DNA of 64,000 nucleotides from Lentzea albidocapillata subsp. violacea (GTDB taxonomy: Bacteria; Actinomycetota; Actinomycetes; Mycobacteriales; Pseudonocardiaceae): NCBI RefSeq assembly GCF_900100275.1, contig NZ_FNET01000012.1, positions 186,001 to 250,000 of the forward strand, in the 5' to 3' direction. The notes under the pieces were generated by a model. It had not been told where the DNA came from. It did not search any database and saw only the letters and a list, made by a program, of their open reading frames with translations. Shown here in pieces: positions 17,822 to 26,258 of this stretch (its first letter is position 1; every line of letters begins with the position of its first letter). The translations under genes were made by a program, and so were the position numbers.

Positions 17822-19788
17822 GCTACCCGGATCCCGAGAGCCTGTACGGCAGGCTCGCATCAGGCGATGTCGGCCGGATCGCCGCCGCCGCCGATCCGAT
17901 CACCGGTGCGATCAGCGCGGTCGGTCGCGCTGGAGAGTCCGTCGCCAACGGTGGCAAGACCGCCGTCAGCAACTGGACCGGTGACGCGGCCACGAAGTTC
18001 ACCGCCCGCGCCCAGCTGTCCGCCACCGCCGCCAAGGCCGCTGCCGAACGGCTCGGCGCGGGTGTCGACATCGTGCAGGCCGCCTCGCGTGCCTACGGCC
18101 AGATGCGCGGTGCCGCGGACCAGGCGATCGGCGTGTGGCGCGGCCGTCCGCCCGGCATGGACGAGGAGCAGACCCGGACGCTCGCCAGCCAGGTCAACGA
18201 GCACCTGAACAAGGTGAAGTCGGGCTACAACGACGTCTTGCGCTCATACGCGAGCGCGCTCACCAAGATTCCGCCGGGCTTCGAGGAGTCCGCACGCACG
18301 GACTGCGGCTGGGACCGCGCGGCCCAGCGCGGTGGCGCGGGCGGTGCCCTGCCGCCGGTGCCGCCGCCGGGCTCCGACCCTAAGGCCGTCGCCGACTGGT
18401 GGAAGTCGCTCAGCAAGGAGCAGCAGGAAGCGCTCAAGAACACCAAGTATCAGGAGCTCGGTCAGCTCCGCGGGCTTCCCGCCGACGTGCTGGACGCCGC
18501 GAACCGCAAGCGGATCCCAGAGGACGTGGCCCGGTTCAACGCGGAGAAGGACCAGCTCAAGCAGCAACTCGCCGACCGTGCTCGCGAACTCGGCGTCGAT
18601 CCGAACTCGTCCGAGGGTCAGCGCGCTCTGCGCAACGACGCCCAAGGCTCGCAGCTGATGTCGCAGTACGACGAAGCGGCACGACGCGCGAAGAACTCGG
18701 AGGATGCGAACGGCTCGCTGCGGGAGGCCGACAAACTGGCTCAGGAGACCGGCAAACCGGCGTACATCCTGGCCTGGAGCCCTGACGGTGCCGGCGCCAA
18801 GGAAGGTGCGATCGCCGTCGCGTTCGGCAACCCGGACACCGCGAAGAACGTCGCGGTGTGCGTGCCCGGCACCACGTCCACCCTCAGCAGCTTCGGCCTG
18901 GACCAGGCCTCGAACCTCAGCGCGAAGATGGGCCCGGACGGCGCGGCGATCCAGTGGCTCGGCTACGACGCGCCGGAATTCCTGCCCGGTCAGGTGAACG
19001 ACCCCGCGCAGGCGATCGAGGGCGGTCAGATCCTGGCGAAGGACGTCGAGGGCTACCGCACCACCAACCCGAACGCCCACGTCACGGTGATCGGCCACAG
19101 TTACGGCAGCACGGTCGTCGGCTATTCCGCCATGGACAACGGACTGAAAGCGGACGACATCGTGTTCGTCGGCTCGCCAGGCGTCGGCGCGTCCAATGTG
19201 GACCAGCTGTCGGCTGGTGGCGGGCACGTCTACGTCGGTGGCACAGAACACGATCCGGTCATCCAGGCGACGAGTGGTGACTGGTTCACCAAGGACGGGT
19301 CGTCGACCGGTCCTTACGACTCCTCGTTCGGCGCAAAGACGTTCGGCACGTCCGGCGAGTCGTGGATCGGGCACGCACACTCGTCCTACTACGACAAGGA
19401 CTCCGAGTCGCTCAACAATCTCGCCAAGATCGCGAACGGCGACGGCGGGAGCGTCACCGAGCAGCGCTGGCAGGACGCTCCCACGCCGCGTGAGGTGCCC
19501 GGTTCGGACCTGCCCGGGGTCGGGCCGGTCATCGACTGGGGGGTCAACACCGGCAAGGAGGTCGTCGACATGGGCGAGGACGTCTGGCGCGGTGGTGGTC
19601 AGGTCGTGGACGACATCTCGAACGGGCGCTGGGGTGACGCGGCCGGGCACGCGGTGGACACCGTCGGCGAGGTCGCGAGCGATGCCGGCGACGTCGTGGT
19701 CGACACGGTGGGCAACGCGGTGGAGCTCGGGCGGGACGTTGTCGACGGTGTCGGTGGCGCGGTGAAGACGATCGGGTCGTGGTTCTAG
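17818..19788 (+). CDS. WXG-domain protein with DUF1023 alpha/beta-hydrolase; probable T7SS effector
   Basis: 656 residues. The first ~160 are a helical WXG100-like region with W-T-G at 53-55. A Pro-rich linker and a charged coiled segment (about 190-310) lead into a DUF1023-type alpha/beta-hydrolase domain with the nucleophile elbow GHSYGS (about 426-431), a downstream Asp in GTEHDPV and His in WIGHAHSSYY, so the triad appears intact. The C-terminal ~110 residues are a repetitive amphipathic Val/Asp/Gly-rich tail. This layout (ESX-targeting N-terminus plus lipase/esterase-like domain) fits a secreted T7SS hydrolase. Start GTG overlaps the upstream EspC-like gene. The target bond is unknown. 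Confidence 0.82.
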   Translation: MSYPDPESLYGRLASGDVGRIAAAADPITGAISAVGRAGESVANGGKTAVSNWTGDAATKFTARAQLSATAAKAAAERLGAGVDIVQAASRAYGQMRGAADQAIGVWRGRPPGMDEEQTRTLASQVNEHLNKVKSGYNDVLRSYASALTKIPPGFEESARTDCGWDRAAQRGGAGGALPPVPPPGSDPKAVADWWKSLSKEQQEALKNTKYQELGQLRGLPADVLDAANRKRIPEDVARFNAEKDQLKQQLADRARELGVDPNSSEGQRALRNDAQGSQLMSQYDEAARRAKNSEDANGSLREADKLAQETGKPAYILAWSPDGAGAKEGAIAVAFGNPDTAKNVAVCVPGTTSTLSSFGLDQASNLSAKMGPDGAAIQWLGYDAPEFLPGQVNDPAQAIEGGQILAKDVEGYRTTNPNAHVTVIGHSYGSTVVGYSAMDNGLKADDIVFVGSPGVGASNVDQLSAGGGHVYVGGTEHDPVIQATSGDWFTKDGSSTGPYDSSFGAKTFGTSGESWIGHAHSSYYDKDSESLNNLAKIANGDGGSVTEQRWQDAPTPREVPGSDLPGVGPVIDWGVNTGKEVVDMGEDVWRGGGQVVDDISNGRWGDAAGHAVDTVGEVASDAGDVVVDTVGNAVELGRDVVDGVGGAVKTIGSWF

Positions 19789-20162
19789 AAACGCACGATC
19801 GGCAGCAGGGGTGAGAGGTCGGCCCGGGTCCCCGACGCGGTGACTCGGGCGCCGTCCAGCGCGTCGGTCCAGGCGAGCGTGCCGGTGGCCAGTTCGAGCC
19901 ATGTGCGCGGGTCGGTCTCGACGACGTTCGGGGGCGTGCCGCGGGTGTGGCGCGGGCCTTCGACGCACTGCACGGCCGCGAACGGGGGAACGCGCACCTC
20001 GACGCTGCGGCCGGGCGCGATCTGTTCGAGGGTGCGCAGGCTCAGCCGGACGGCGGCGGCGAGCGCGGGACGTTCTGGCTGGTCAGCCTCACCTCGCAGC
20101 CACGGGAGCACGGCCTGCACGGCGGCTCGCAGCTCGGCTGGGTCGACGGCTTTGGCTGGCAC
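19785..20162 (-). CDS. Sterol-carrier-family (SCP_3) protein
   Basis: 125 residues matching the actinobacterial sterol-carrier-like family (Mycobacterium tuberculosis Rv0807-type, which also sits beside purF-purM). Visible features: KAVDPAELRAAVQAVLPWL at the N-terminus, a central RSVEVRVPPFAAVQ strand pair and the terminal ASGTRADLSPLLPI block. It probably binds a hydrophobic ligand; no enzymatic residues are evident. GTG 20162 is chosen; a GTG three codons upstream is possible. Its last 4 nt overlap the convergent hydrolase stop. Its separation from purF here by the lipoprotein and T7SS block suggests later insertions. Confidence 0.78.
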   Translation of the reverse strand: MPAKAVDPAELRAAVQAVLPWLRGEADQPERPALAAAVRLSLRTLEQIAPGRSVEVRVPPFAAVQCVEGPRHTRGTPPNVVETDPRTWLELATGTLAWTDALDGARVTASGTRADLSPLLPIVRF

Positions 20163-20222
20163 GCCGCCCACATTAGCGAAGGGGCAGCGGCGCTCCCGGG
20201 GGTGTTGGTATACCTGTGGGCT

Positions 20223-21719
20223 GTGATCAGGAACTTCGCCGTCGTCGGTCCCGGGCAGGCGACCAGGGAGCGGCTGACGGCGGCGCTGGCGGCGGCACCG
20301 AACATCTCGACCTACCGGATCGGGCGGGGCGCGGACCCGTTGCCCGTCTCGGCCACCTTCGACCCCTCCGACCAGCCGGGCTGCCGGACCCTGCTGGACT
20401 GGTTCGAGCGCGGTGCGCCGTCGGGTGCGGTGCTGCTGGTGGACGACTGGTCGCTGTGCGCCGGGTACGACCCGGAACTGGTCGGCACCGTCGAGTGGAT
20501 CGCCGCCTTCGGACCTGCCAGAGGAGTGCAGGTCGTCCTGACGGCGCGGAACTGGGCGGACGTGCCGGACCGGCTGCGGCGGCACCTGCACGGGGAGGCC
20601 ACGGACTTCCTCGGCCTGCACGAGATCGAGGCCGACCTGAGCAACAAGCACCAGCGCCACGACCTCAGGGCCGCCGTCGGCGGGGACGCCCGCGGCTGGC
20701 CGGTGTACCTGGACATCGGTGCCGACGGGCCGAACGGCACCTACCTCGGCCCTGCGGCTGTTCGCGAGCAGAGGCTCCTCGCCGCGTTGCTGGGCCTCAT
20801 GATCACGCACTCGTCGAAGGACCTGAACCTCGGCTTGTTCGACATGAAGAACATCGGCGTCTTCGACGGTCTGGACACGGCGCCCCATGTGTCGTTCGCA
20901 CTCAGCGGCGAAGGCGACGACGAGTTGTTCGAGCGGTTCCAGGCGGGGCTCGCCGGGGAGCTCGACCGGCGGCGGCAGCTCATGGGCCACGAACCGTTGC
21001 CGGCACTGCTGATCTGTGTGGACAGCGCCGAGGTGCTGATCGAGCGGTACCCCGGCTTCCAGGGCGTCCTGGAGTCGCTCACCCGAGCAGGCCGCGGTCT
21101 GGGCGTCCACCTGCTCTACTCCGGTGACGCGTTCCCGGCCTCGTTGCCGTTCCAGCTCCCCGAATGGCCCTCCGCGGTGCCGCCGCACGACCTGGAGGAG
21201 TGGGCGGAACTGCTGCCGCCCATGCTGATCGGCTCCGCGCCGCCCGCCCATGCCCTCGCGCTACCGCCACTGCACAGCAGCCACGCGGACCTCACGCTGG
21301 GAATGCTTCCGCCCGGCGCCATCGGCCTGGTGGACAAGCCGTTCGAACAACGGCGTGACGTGCTGGTGCCGACGTTCACCGAGGAACTCCGCCACGGCGC
21401 CATCGTCGGCAAACCGGGCACCGGCAAGAGCACCACGCTGCGCACCCTCGCCGGCGTGCTCGGTGATCCGGGCCGCTACCAACTCCTCGACGGTCCCGGC
21501 GAGCCGCTCGATCCGCAGCGTCACATCGTGGTGACCGCCCGCACCTGGGACCAGGTGCCGCCGTTCATCAGGAACAGCCTGGCGTTCGCCGTCGAGTTCC
21601 GCCTGGACGACCCGGCCACGTCGCTCGTCGATCCCGGCCAGGCCGCCCGCGTGCCGGACCGGCCCGGCTTCGGCCTCTCCCTGCCCCACCGCCTCCACGC
21701 ACAGATCGCGCTCCCGTGA
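20223..21719 (+). CDS. EccC/FtsK-like protein with degenerate central ATPase module (tandem gene 1)
   Basis: 498 residues derived from T7SS EccC-type ATPase modules. Residues ~60-130 look like the end of one module (GAVLLVDDW, then GVQVVLTARN). Residues ~155-300 form a full EccC-like module (WPVYLDIGADGP, LGLMITHSSKDLNLGLFDMK, FDGLDTAPHV, LDRRRQLMG, LLICVDSAEVL, GRGLGVHLLYS), yet the P-loop position reads YLGPAAVREQRLL (174-186) instead of GxxGSGKS, and the Walker-B acid pair is D-S. A last, shortened module has an intact Walker A, GKPGTGKS (396-403), but only ~30 residues to the next strand, then EFRLDDP typical of EccC. GTG 20223 gives an N-terminus (IRNFAVVGPG) like its neighbour's. The stop overlaps the next start (GTGA). 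Confidence 0.8.
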   Translation: MIRNFAVVGPGQATRERLTAALAAAPNISTYRIGRGADPLPVSATFDPSDQPGCRTLLDWFERGAPSGAVLLVDDWSLCAGYDPELVGTVEWIAAFGPARGVQVVLTARNWADVPDRLRRHLHGEATDFLGLHEIEADLSNKHQRHDLRAAVGGDARGWPVYLDIGADGPNGTYLGPAAVREQRLLAALLGLMITHSSKDLNLGLFDMKNIGVFDGLDTAPHVSFALSGEGDDELFERFQAGLAGELDRRRQLMGHEPLPALLICVDSAEVLIERYPGFQGVLESLTRAGRGLGVHLLYSGDAFPASLPFQLPEWPSAVPPHDLEEWAELLPPMLIGSAPPAHALALPPLHSSHADLTLGMLPPGAIGLVDKPFEQRRDVLVPTFTEELRHGAIVGKPGTGKSTTLRTLAGVLGDPGRYQLLDGPGEPLDPQRHIVVTARTWDQVPPFIRNSLAFAVEFRLDDPATSLVDPGQAARVPDRPGFGLSLPHRLHAQIALP

Positions 21720-23416
21720 ACCACCTCGCCCTCATCGGGCCGCCCGACCTCGTCACGCGCCGAATCGCCGCCATACAAGGGATCTACCGCATCGGACGAG
21801 GCGAGGCGGCCGGGGTCGCGCGGAGTTTCGAGCCCGGTGACGAACGGCGGCGGCAGAACCTGCTGGCGTGGTTCGAGCGAGGAGCAGAGCCCGGCGCGAC
21901 GCTGCTGGTCGACGACTGGAAGTACTGCAGTGACAGCGATCCGGGGCTCGCCGACTCCGTCCGGTGGATCGCGGCGGCGGCGTGGAACGTGCGGGTGATC
22001 ATCACCGCGCGGGCCGTGGACGAGCTGCCGGAGCGGCTGCCGTTGCGGGTCGAGGTGCTGGACTTCCTCTCGCTGCACGGGTTGGGGCGGTTCACCAAGG
22101 CGCTCGCGTGGAAGGGACGGTGGTGGAAGGTCCCGGTCGGTGTCAGCGAGAGCGGCAGGCCGGTGGTCGCGGAGCTCACGCACTTCGCCGACGGGAAGTG
22201 GCGGACGGGATCGCACCTGAGTATCACCGCGCCGGAGGCGTTCCGGAGTCTGGTGCTGGGGTTGATGACCACGCACTCACCCAAGCTGTTCCAGGCGGTC
22301 TTCATCGACGCGCACGACACGGACGTGTTCGCCGGGCTTGACCAGGCGCCGCACGTGCTGGCGCATCACCGTGACGCGGCAGGGGATCCCGCGCGGATCG
22401 CCGAGGAACTCCTGGCCGAGTCGGACCGCCGGCTCGAGGTCGTCGGCAACACCTGGACGGTCTTCGACCACCGCGGTTTCGACCAGGTGCTGCCGCAACT
22501 CCTGGTCTGCGTCAACGGTTTCGCCGAACTCGAACCGACCGAGCTCGGTGCGGCGCTGCTGAGGATCGCGCAGGACGTCGGGAAGTCCGGCGTGCAGCTG
22601 TTGCTCGACAGCCCGCACGAGGTGGCGGACCTGCGGATCGACGACTGCGAGGCGCCCGCGAACCTCGGCGAGGTGGCGAAGTCGTTGCCACGCTTGATGC
22701 TCCGGGAAGAGCCGGTGCCGGACTTCTTCACCCTGCACGAGATGCCGAACAAGCACGTGTGGAAGCCACGGCCGGTCAAGCTGCAGTACCGGGTCGCGGT
22801 CGGCGTGGACGAGTACGGGCAGCCGGTCGAGATCGACCTGAAGTCCAAGCACCTGCAGGACGGGATGGGACCGCACGGCGACGTGGTCGCGCCGGAGGGC
22901 CGGCGGGCGGAAGGCATCCGTGCGCTGGTCCTCGGCCAGCTGCTGCGGCACTCACCGGACGAACTCCAGGTCGTCCTCATCGACTTCCACGGCAACGGTG
23001 TGTTCGCTGGTCTGGACGGCGCACCACACGTGCGGCACGGCATCGTGGACCTGCTCGAAGACCACGAACTGCGCACCAGAACGCTGGCGGAAAGTCGGCA
23101 CCGGACCATCTGGGACTACCGCGCGGCCGGACTTGCGCTACCAGAACTGTTGATCTGCATCGACGGTGTGCACGGGCTCGTGGAGGAACGGCCGGAGTTC
23201 GGGGAGGTCCTGCAGACCTTGGCGACGGCGGGGCGCACCTATGGTCAGCACCTGTTGCTGTCCGACGCGACACCGAGCGAGCACTCGTCGTACCGGCTGG
23301 AGCTCACCGAACAGGGCTGGGCGCGGCGGATCGGGAGATCGGTGGAGAGGTTCGTGCTCCCCACCGACCTCAACGACGTGGCGTGGTCGTTGCCGGTCCA
23401 GATGGCTAGCTCTTGA
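21716..23416 (+). CDS. EccC-like pseudo-ATPase lacking all P-loops (tandem gene 2)
   Basis: 566 residues, paralogous to the preceding gene (same MxxLALIGP start, LLAWFERGAxPGATLLVDDW, VIITAR). Two EccC-like modules follow. The first (about 140-300) has GLMTTHSPKLFQAVFIDAH and VFAGLDQAPHV with SITAPEAFRSLV at the P-loop position. The second (about 355-520) has MGPHGDVVAPEGRRAEGIRA where EccC has a GATGSGKS loop, then LRHSPDELQVVLIDF, VFAGLDGAPHV and LLICIDG. No Walker A motif remains anywhere, so ATP hydrolysis is unlikely; a scaffolding or substrate-receptor role is inferred. The TGA (23414-23416) is part of a TTGAC next to an inserted element, so the natural C-terminus may have been altered. 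Confidence 0.8.
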   Translation: MNHLALIGPPDLVTRRIAAIQGIYRIGRGEAAGVARSFEPGDERRRQNLLAWFERGAEPGATLLVDDWKYCSDSDPGLADSVRWIAAAAWNVRVIITARAVDELPERLPLRVEVLDFLSLHGLGRFTKALAWKGRWWKVPVGVSESGRPVVAELTHFADGKWRTGSHLSITAPEAFRSLVLGLMTTHSPKLFQAVFIDAHDTDVFAGLDQAPHVLAHHRDAAGDPARIAEELLAESDRRLEVVGNTWTVFDHRGFDQVLPQLLVCVNGFAELEPTELGAALLRIAQDVGKSGVQLLLDSPHEVADLRIDDCEAPANLGEVAKSLPRLMLREEPVPDFFTLHEMPNKHVWKPRPVKLQYRVAVGVDEYGQPVEIDLKSKHLQDGMGPHGDVVAPEGRRAEGIRALVLGQLLRHSPDELQVVLIDFHGNGVFAGLDGAPHVRHGIVDLLEDHELRTRTLAESRHRTIWDYRAAGLALPELLICIDGVHGLVEERPEFGEVLQTLATAGRTYGQHLLLSDATPSEHSSYRLELTEQGWARRIGRSVERFVLPTDLNDVAWSLPVQMASS

Positions 23417-23420
23417 CATC

Positions 23421-23442
23421 TCTCCCAGCTGAAGCAGGGAGA
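23421..23442. repeat. Left subterminal hairpin of the IS605-like element
   Basis: TCTCCC (23421-23426) pairs with GGGAGA (23437-23442), and after an A-A mismatch GC pairs with GC around the loop TGAA (23430-23433). Confidence 0.75.
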
Positions 23443-23713
23443 TTCTTCCCTCGCGGGTCGAGTTTCTGCTTCACAGCCCGTTGCCGCCTGGGTTACCAGC
23501 AAGGGACGGTGTACCGCCCACGGTCCTACACAAGCTCCACAGACCTGACATCCCACCAGCCCGGCGGTAGACCCGCCGACTTGGCTATCGCCGAACGGGC
23601 GCGACAACCGTACCAGCCGCTCCGCCAGCCACCACACCTGCGGGTCAGAGCACGGCCTTTCGCTCTAGGGGCGAAGCCCCGCCCTTGCCCTGCTCCGCAG
23701 GGGTCCGTTTCCT

Positions 23714-23733
23714 CCCCGGCCTGAAGGCCGGGG
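23714..23733. repeat. Right subterminal hairpin of the IS605-like element
   Basis: Perfect 8-bp stem CCCCGGCC / GGCCGGGG closing a TGAA loop (23722-23725). Same loop as at the left end. It could also act as a transcription terminator for both converging neighbours. Confidence 0.8.
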
Positions 23734-23736
23734 TAT

Positions 23737-25395
23737 CTACAGAGGAAATCCCGATGAACGACGCAACTTCCGTTGTGCGTCATAGAGGTTGCGCGGGGTC
23801 ACATCGGTCGTGCCGTAGAGCTCCAGGCGGGAGTTCAGCTCGCCGGTGAAGTCCGGCTTGTCGACCTGACCGAAGTCGCGGACCTCGGAGATCGCCACGG
23901 TGGCGCTGCAGGGCGCGACCTGGTCGATGCGGACGTTGCCGGCGCGCTGGTTGGTGACGGTGACGTTCCAGTGCGTGAAACGGGCGCCGTACAACGGGCC
24001 CGCGTTCGCGCTGCCGCCGTGCGCGCCGACGTTGTTGATGGTGATCTCGGTGCGGACGTTTGCGAACGGCAGGCCGCGGTGGGTGTCGAAGACGTCGTGG
24101 TCCATGCGGCCGCGGGTCCAGACGTTGCCGCAGGACAGGCCTTCGACGTTCAGGCCGTGGTTGCCTGCGCCCGCCTGCGAGGGTTCGGACGGCGCCTCGA
24201 TCACGAAGCCGTCGGTCAGATTGTCGTGCGACTGCTCGCGCACCGCGTACGCGTGGTGGTGGCCGCGGCCGGACACGCGGGTGTTCAGCAGTGAGATTCC
24301 CTTGGAGGACACCAGGAGGAAGCCGTTGTCGACGTCCTGGACGTGCACGTCGTCGGCCCAGCAGTCCCACGCGCACTGGAACGCGAGACCGTTGTAACCC
24401 TTGTCCTGCAGGTGCTTCGGGGTCGGCACCTGGAACATCTCGATCTTGATGCCTTCGACTCCGGCACCGGTGACGACGGGCGCCATCGTGGTCAGGCGGG
24501 CCTTCCACTCCGGGCGGATCTCCAGCGGCAACGGCTGCGCGAGCTTCACCCTGTTGCCGCGCACCCACTCCACCCGCACCGGCCACAGGAACGGGAAGTA
24601 CGACAGGAGCTTGCTCTTGTCGTCCCACCGGTAGGTCGCCGTGCCGGGAACGTCACCGCACATGTGCTTGGGCAGCGAGTACTCGGAGTCGTCCAGCCTC
24701 AGCAACACGCGTTGGCCGGCGCGCAGCTTCCGTCCATTCTCGACGGTCACCACGAACGAGCCGCGCGCCGCGGCACCGGTGACGGCGGTGAGCGTCTCAC
24801 CGGCTTCCAGCTCGTTGCCGGTCCAGCCCTCGAACGGCCAGTCGCGAGCCTTGATCGCGTCGACGAGCGGCTGGTAGCGGTCGCGGTGGCAGACCCACAC
24901 CAGGCCGCCGGACCAGCTCCACGCCGAGTTCTCCGAGCCGTAGCGGCTGCGGTTGATGCCGACGATCTCCTCCAGCGACCGGGCCGCGTAGAAGGTCGTC
25001 TTCCTGCTGCCCGCCCCGCGCAGCACCACGTTGTCGTAGCCGATGCGGATGATGTCGTCGATCCGGTAGCGGCCCGGCGGCACGTACACGGTGCCGCCAC
25101 CCAGCCTGCCGACGAACTCGATGGCCTTGTTGATGGCGGCGGAAGCGTCGGCCGAGCCGTCGCGCCTGGCGCCGAAGAAGAGGACGTTCGCACGCACGGG
25201 GCGGCGGGCGGGCTTCTCGCCCGTGCGGTAGCCGGCGTAGGCGATGTTGGGGATCTGCGGGTGGTTGTACGGGTTGGCAACGAACTCCTGCCACAACGAG
25301 GCGGAGGACTGCGCGGTGGCAGTCCCCGTCATCGTCGGCGTCCCGACCAGCGCAGCCCCTGTAGCCAGCAGGAACAGCCTTCTGTCGATGCTCAT
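23737..25395 (-). CDS. Tat-exported pectate-lyase-fold (right-handed beta-helix) protein
   Basis: 552 residues. The twin-arginine signal peptide IDRRLFLLATGAALVG leads to a secreted, prefolded protein. A pectate_lyase_3-type start (FFGARRDGSADASAAINKAI, then GGGTVYVPPGRYRI) is followed by repeated beta-helix rungs (DNVVLRGAG, DGFVIEAP, NHGLNVEGLSCGN, TEITINNVGAHGG). A large insertion around 160-300 replaces some rungs. Such folds act on polysaccharides (lyase, hydrolase or epimerase), but no catalytic set could be assigned, so substrate is open. The stop codon (23737-23739) lies 4 nt from the right hairpin of the IS605-like element, so the C-terminus may have been trimmed or changed by that insertion. 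Confidence 0.8.
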   Translation of the reverse strand: MSIDRRLFLLATGAALVGTPTMTGTATAQSSASLWQEFVANPYNHPQIPNIAYAGYRTGEKPARRPVRANVLFFGARRDGSADASAAINKAIEFVGRLGGGTVYVPPGRYRIDDIIRIGYDNVVLRGAGSRKTTFYAARSLEEIVGINRSRYGSENSAWSWSGGLVWVCHRDRYQPLVDAIKARDWPFEGWTGNELEAGETLTAVTGAAARGSFVVTVENGRKLRAGQRVLLRLDDSEYSLPKHMCGDVPGTATYRWDDKSKLLSYFPFLWPVRVEWVRGNRVKLAQPLPLEIRPEWKARLTTMAPVVTGAGVEGIKIEMFQVPTPKHLQDKGYNGLAFQCAWDCWADDVHVQDVDNGFLLVSSKGISLLNTRVSGRGHHHAYAVREQSHDNLTDGFVIEAPSEPSQAGAGNHGLNVEGLSCGNVWTRGRMDHDVFDTHRGLPFANVRTEITINNVGAHGGSANAGPLYGARFTHWNVTVTNQRAGNVRIDQVAPCSATVAISEVRDFGQVDKPDFTGELNSRLELYGTTDVTPRNLYDAQRKLRRSSGFPL

Positions 25396-25451
25396 TTCGC
25401 CGTCTCCAAGGGGTCTTGGCCACGGCGGCGGTGGTCAGATCAAACCAGAGA

Positions 25452-26258
25452 TCAGACTCCCGCGGAACGGACCGCCTCGGTGATCAGCTCGTCGACCTGG
25501 TGCATCATCCGGCGCGCGTCGGTCGGCGTGAACGTGCTCCACGGCGGCTGACCGTTCGACGCACGGCGTTGCTGCAGGTAGCGGCCCTCTTCGGTGTCGA
25601 AGAACGCCACCACGCGCTCGGGACGCCAGCGCTTGCCGTACTTGTCGCGGGCGGCCGCGCCGAAGTTCCCGGTGTGCACGAGCCCGGTGAACATCTTCAC
25701 CAGCGCCTTCGCGTCGGCCTCGCGCAGCCCGATGGCGCGGAACTCGGCCTCCATCGACTTCGGCGAGCCGTCGGTCCGTCCGATCGCCTTCTCGATGTCC
25801 TCGCTCGGCAGCGTCACCGACAGACCCGTACCGGCGGGGTGCGCGGGCAGCACCGACAGCACCGCCGAGGCGAGCCCGGAGCCCGCCCACGGCTGGAACG
25901 TCAGCTGGTCGTCCCGCAACGTCGCCAGCGCGCCCCAGTCGCCGTTCGCCACGGCGAGGACGCGCAGGCTGTGCCCGAGCCAGAGGCGGCCGTCCGCCTC
26001 CCGCTCGGGCTTCACGAACATGCGCAGGAGCCCGTCCAGTTCGGACGAGAGGCCGCGCGAGTTGCCCAGGCGCCGGTGGTCCAACTGCTGGTAGACGCGG
26101 TTCTCGAGCTGGATGCGCTCGTCGCGCGTCTTACCAGGCGTGGGAACTTTCAGAATGAGCGGCATGGGGCCGACGTTCATGCGTTCCCACAGCACGTCGA
26201 ACTCCTCGGCGGAGAGAGTGATCGGTTCCCTCTCCGCCGGAGCGCCGAACAGACTCAC
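25452..26258 (-). CDS. EspG-family ESX secretion chaperone (cassette A)
   Basis: 268 residues of the EspG family, cytosolic chaperones that hold PE/PPE substrates soluble and deliver them to EccC. Features: ITLSAEEFDVLWERM at the N-terminus and a C-terminal block F-F-D-T-E-x-G-R-Y-L-Q-Q ... W-S-T-F-T-P-T-D-A-R-R that is closely matched in the second EspG at 59.9 kb. The GTG at 26258 overlaps the stop of the PPE-like gene by 4 nt (GTGA), the usual substrate-chaperone pairing. It is the last gene of cassette A. Confidence 0.88.
   Translation of the reverse strand: MSLFGAPAEREPITLSAEEFDVLWERMNVGPMPLILKVPTPGKTRDERIQLENRVYQQLDHRRLGNSRGLSSELDGLLRMFVKPEREADGRLWLGHSLRVLAVANGDWGALATLRDDQLTFQPWAGSGLASAVLSVLPAHPAGTGLSVTLPSEDIEKAIGRTDGSPKSMEAEFRAIGLREADAKALVKMFTGLVHTGNFGAAARDKYGKRWRPERVVAFFDTEEGRYLQQRRASNGQPPWSTFTPTDARRMMHQVDELITEAVRSAGV

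Larger units (their letters stand above)
23418..23736. mobile_element. Non-autonomous IS200/IS605-type element (MITE/PATE-like)
   Basis: A ~320-bp non-coding segment bounded by two subterminal hairpins, each with a TGAA tetraloop, as in IS200/IS605-family ends: left 23421-23442 and right 23714-23733. TTGAC (23413-23417) directly precedes the left end, consistent with the tetra/pentanucleotide that such elements insert next to without duplicating it. No tnpA or tnpB remains. Two further hairpins lie near the right end (23668-23680 and 23688-23702). The segment fills exactly the gap between two convergent stop codons. Family call is by end structure. Confidence 0.7.

Noticed and set aside
18244-19968. 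574-codon minus-strand frame over the WXG/DUF1023 hydrolase
   Set aside because: Shadow of the plus-strand gene, which has an intact nucleophile elbow, GTGA coupling and known family motifs.
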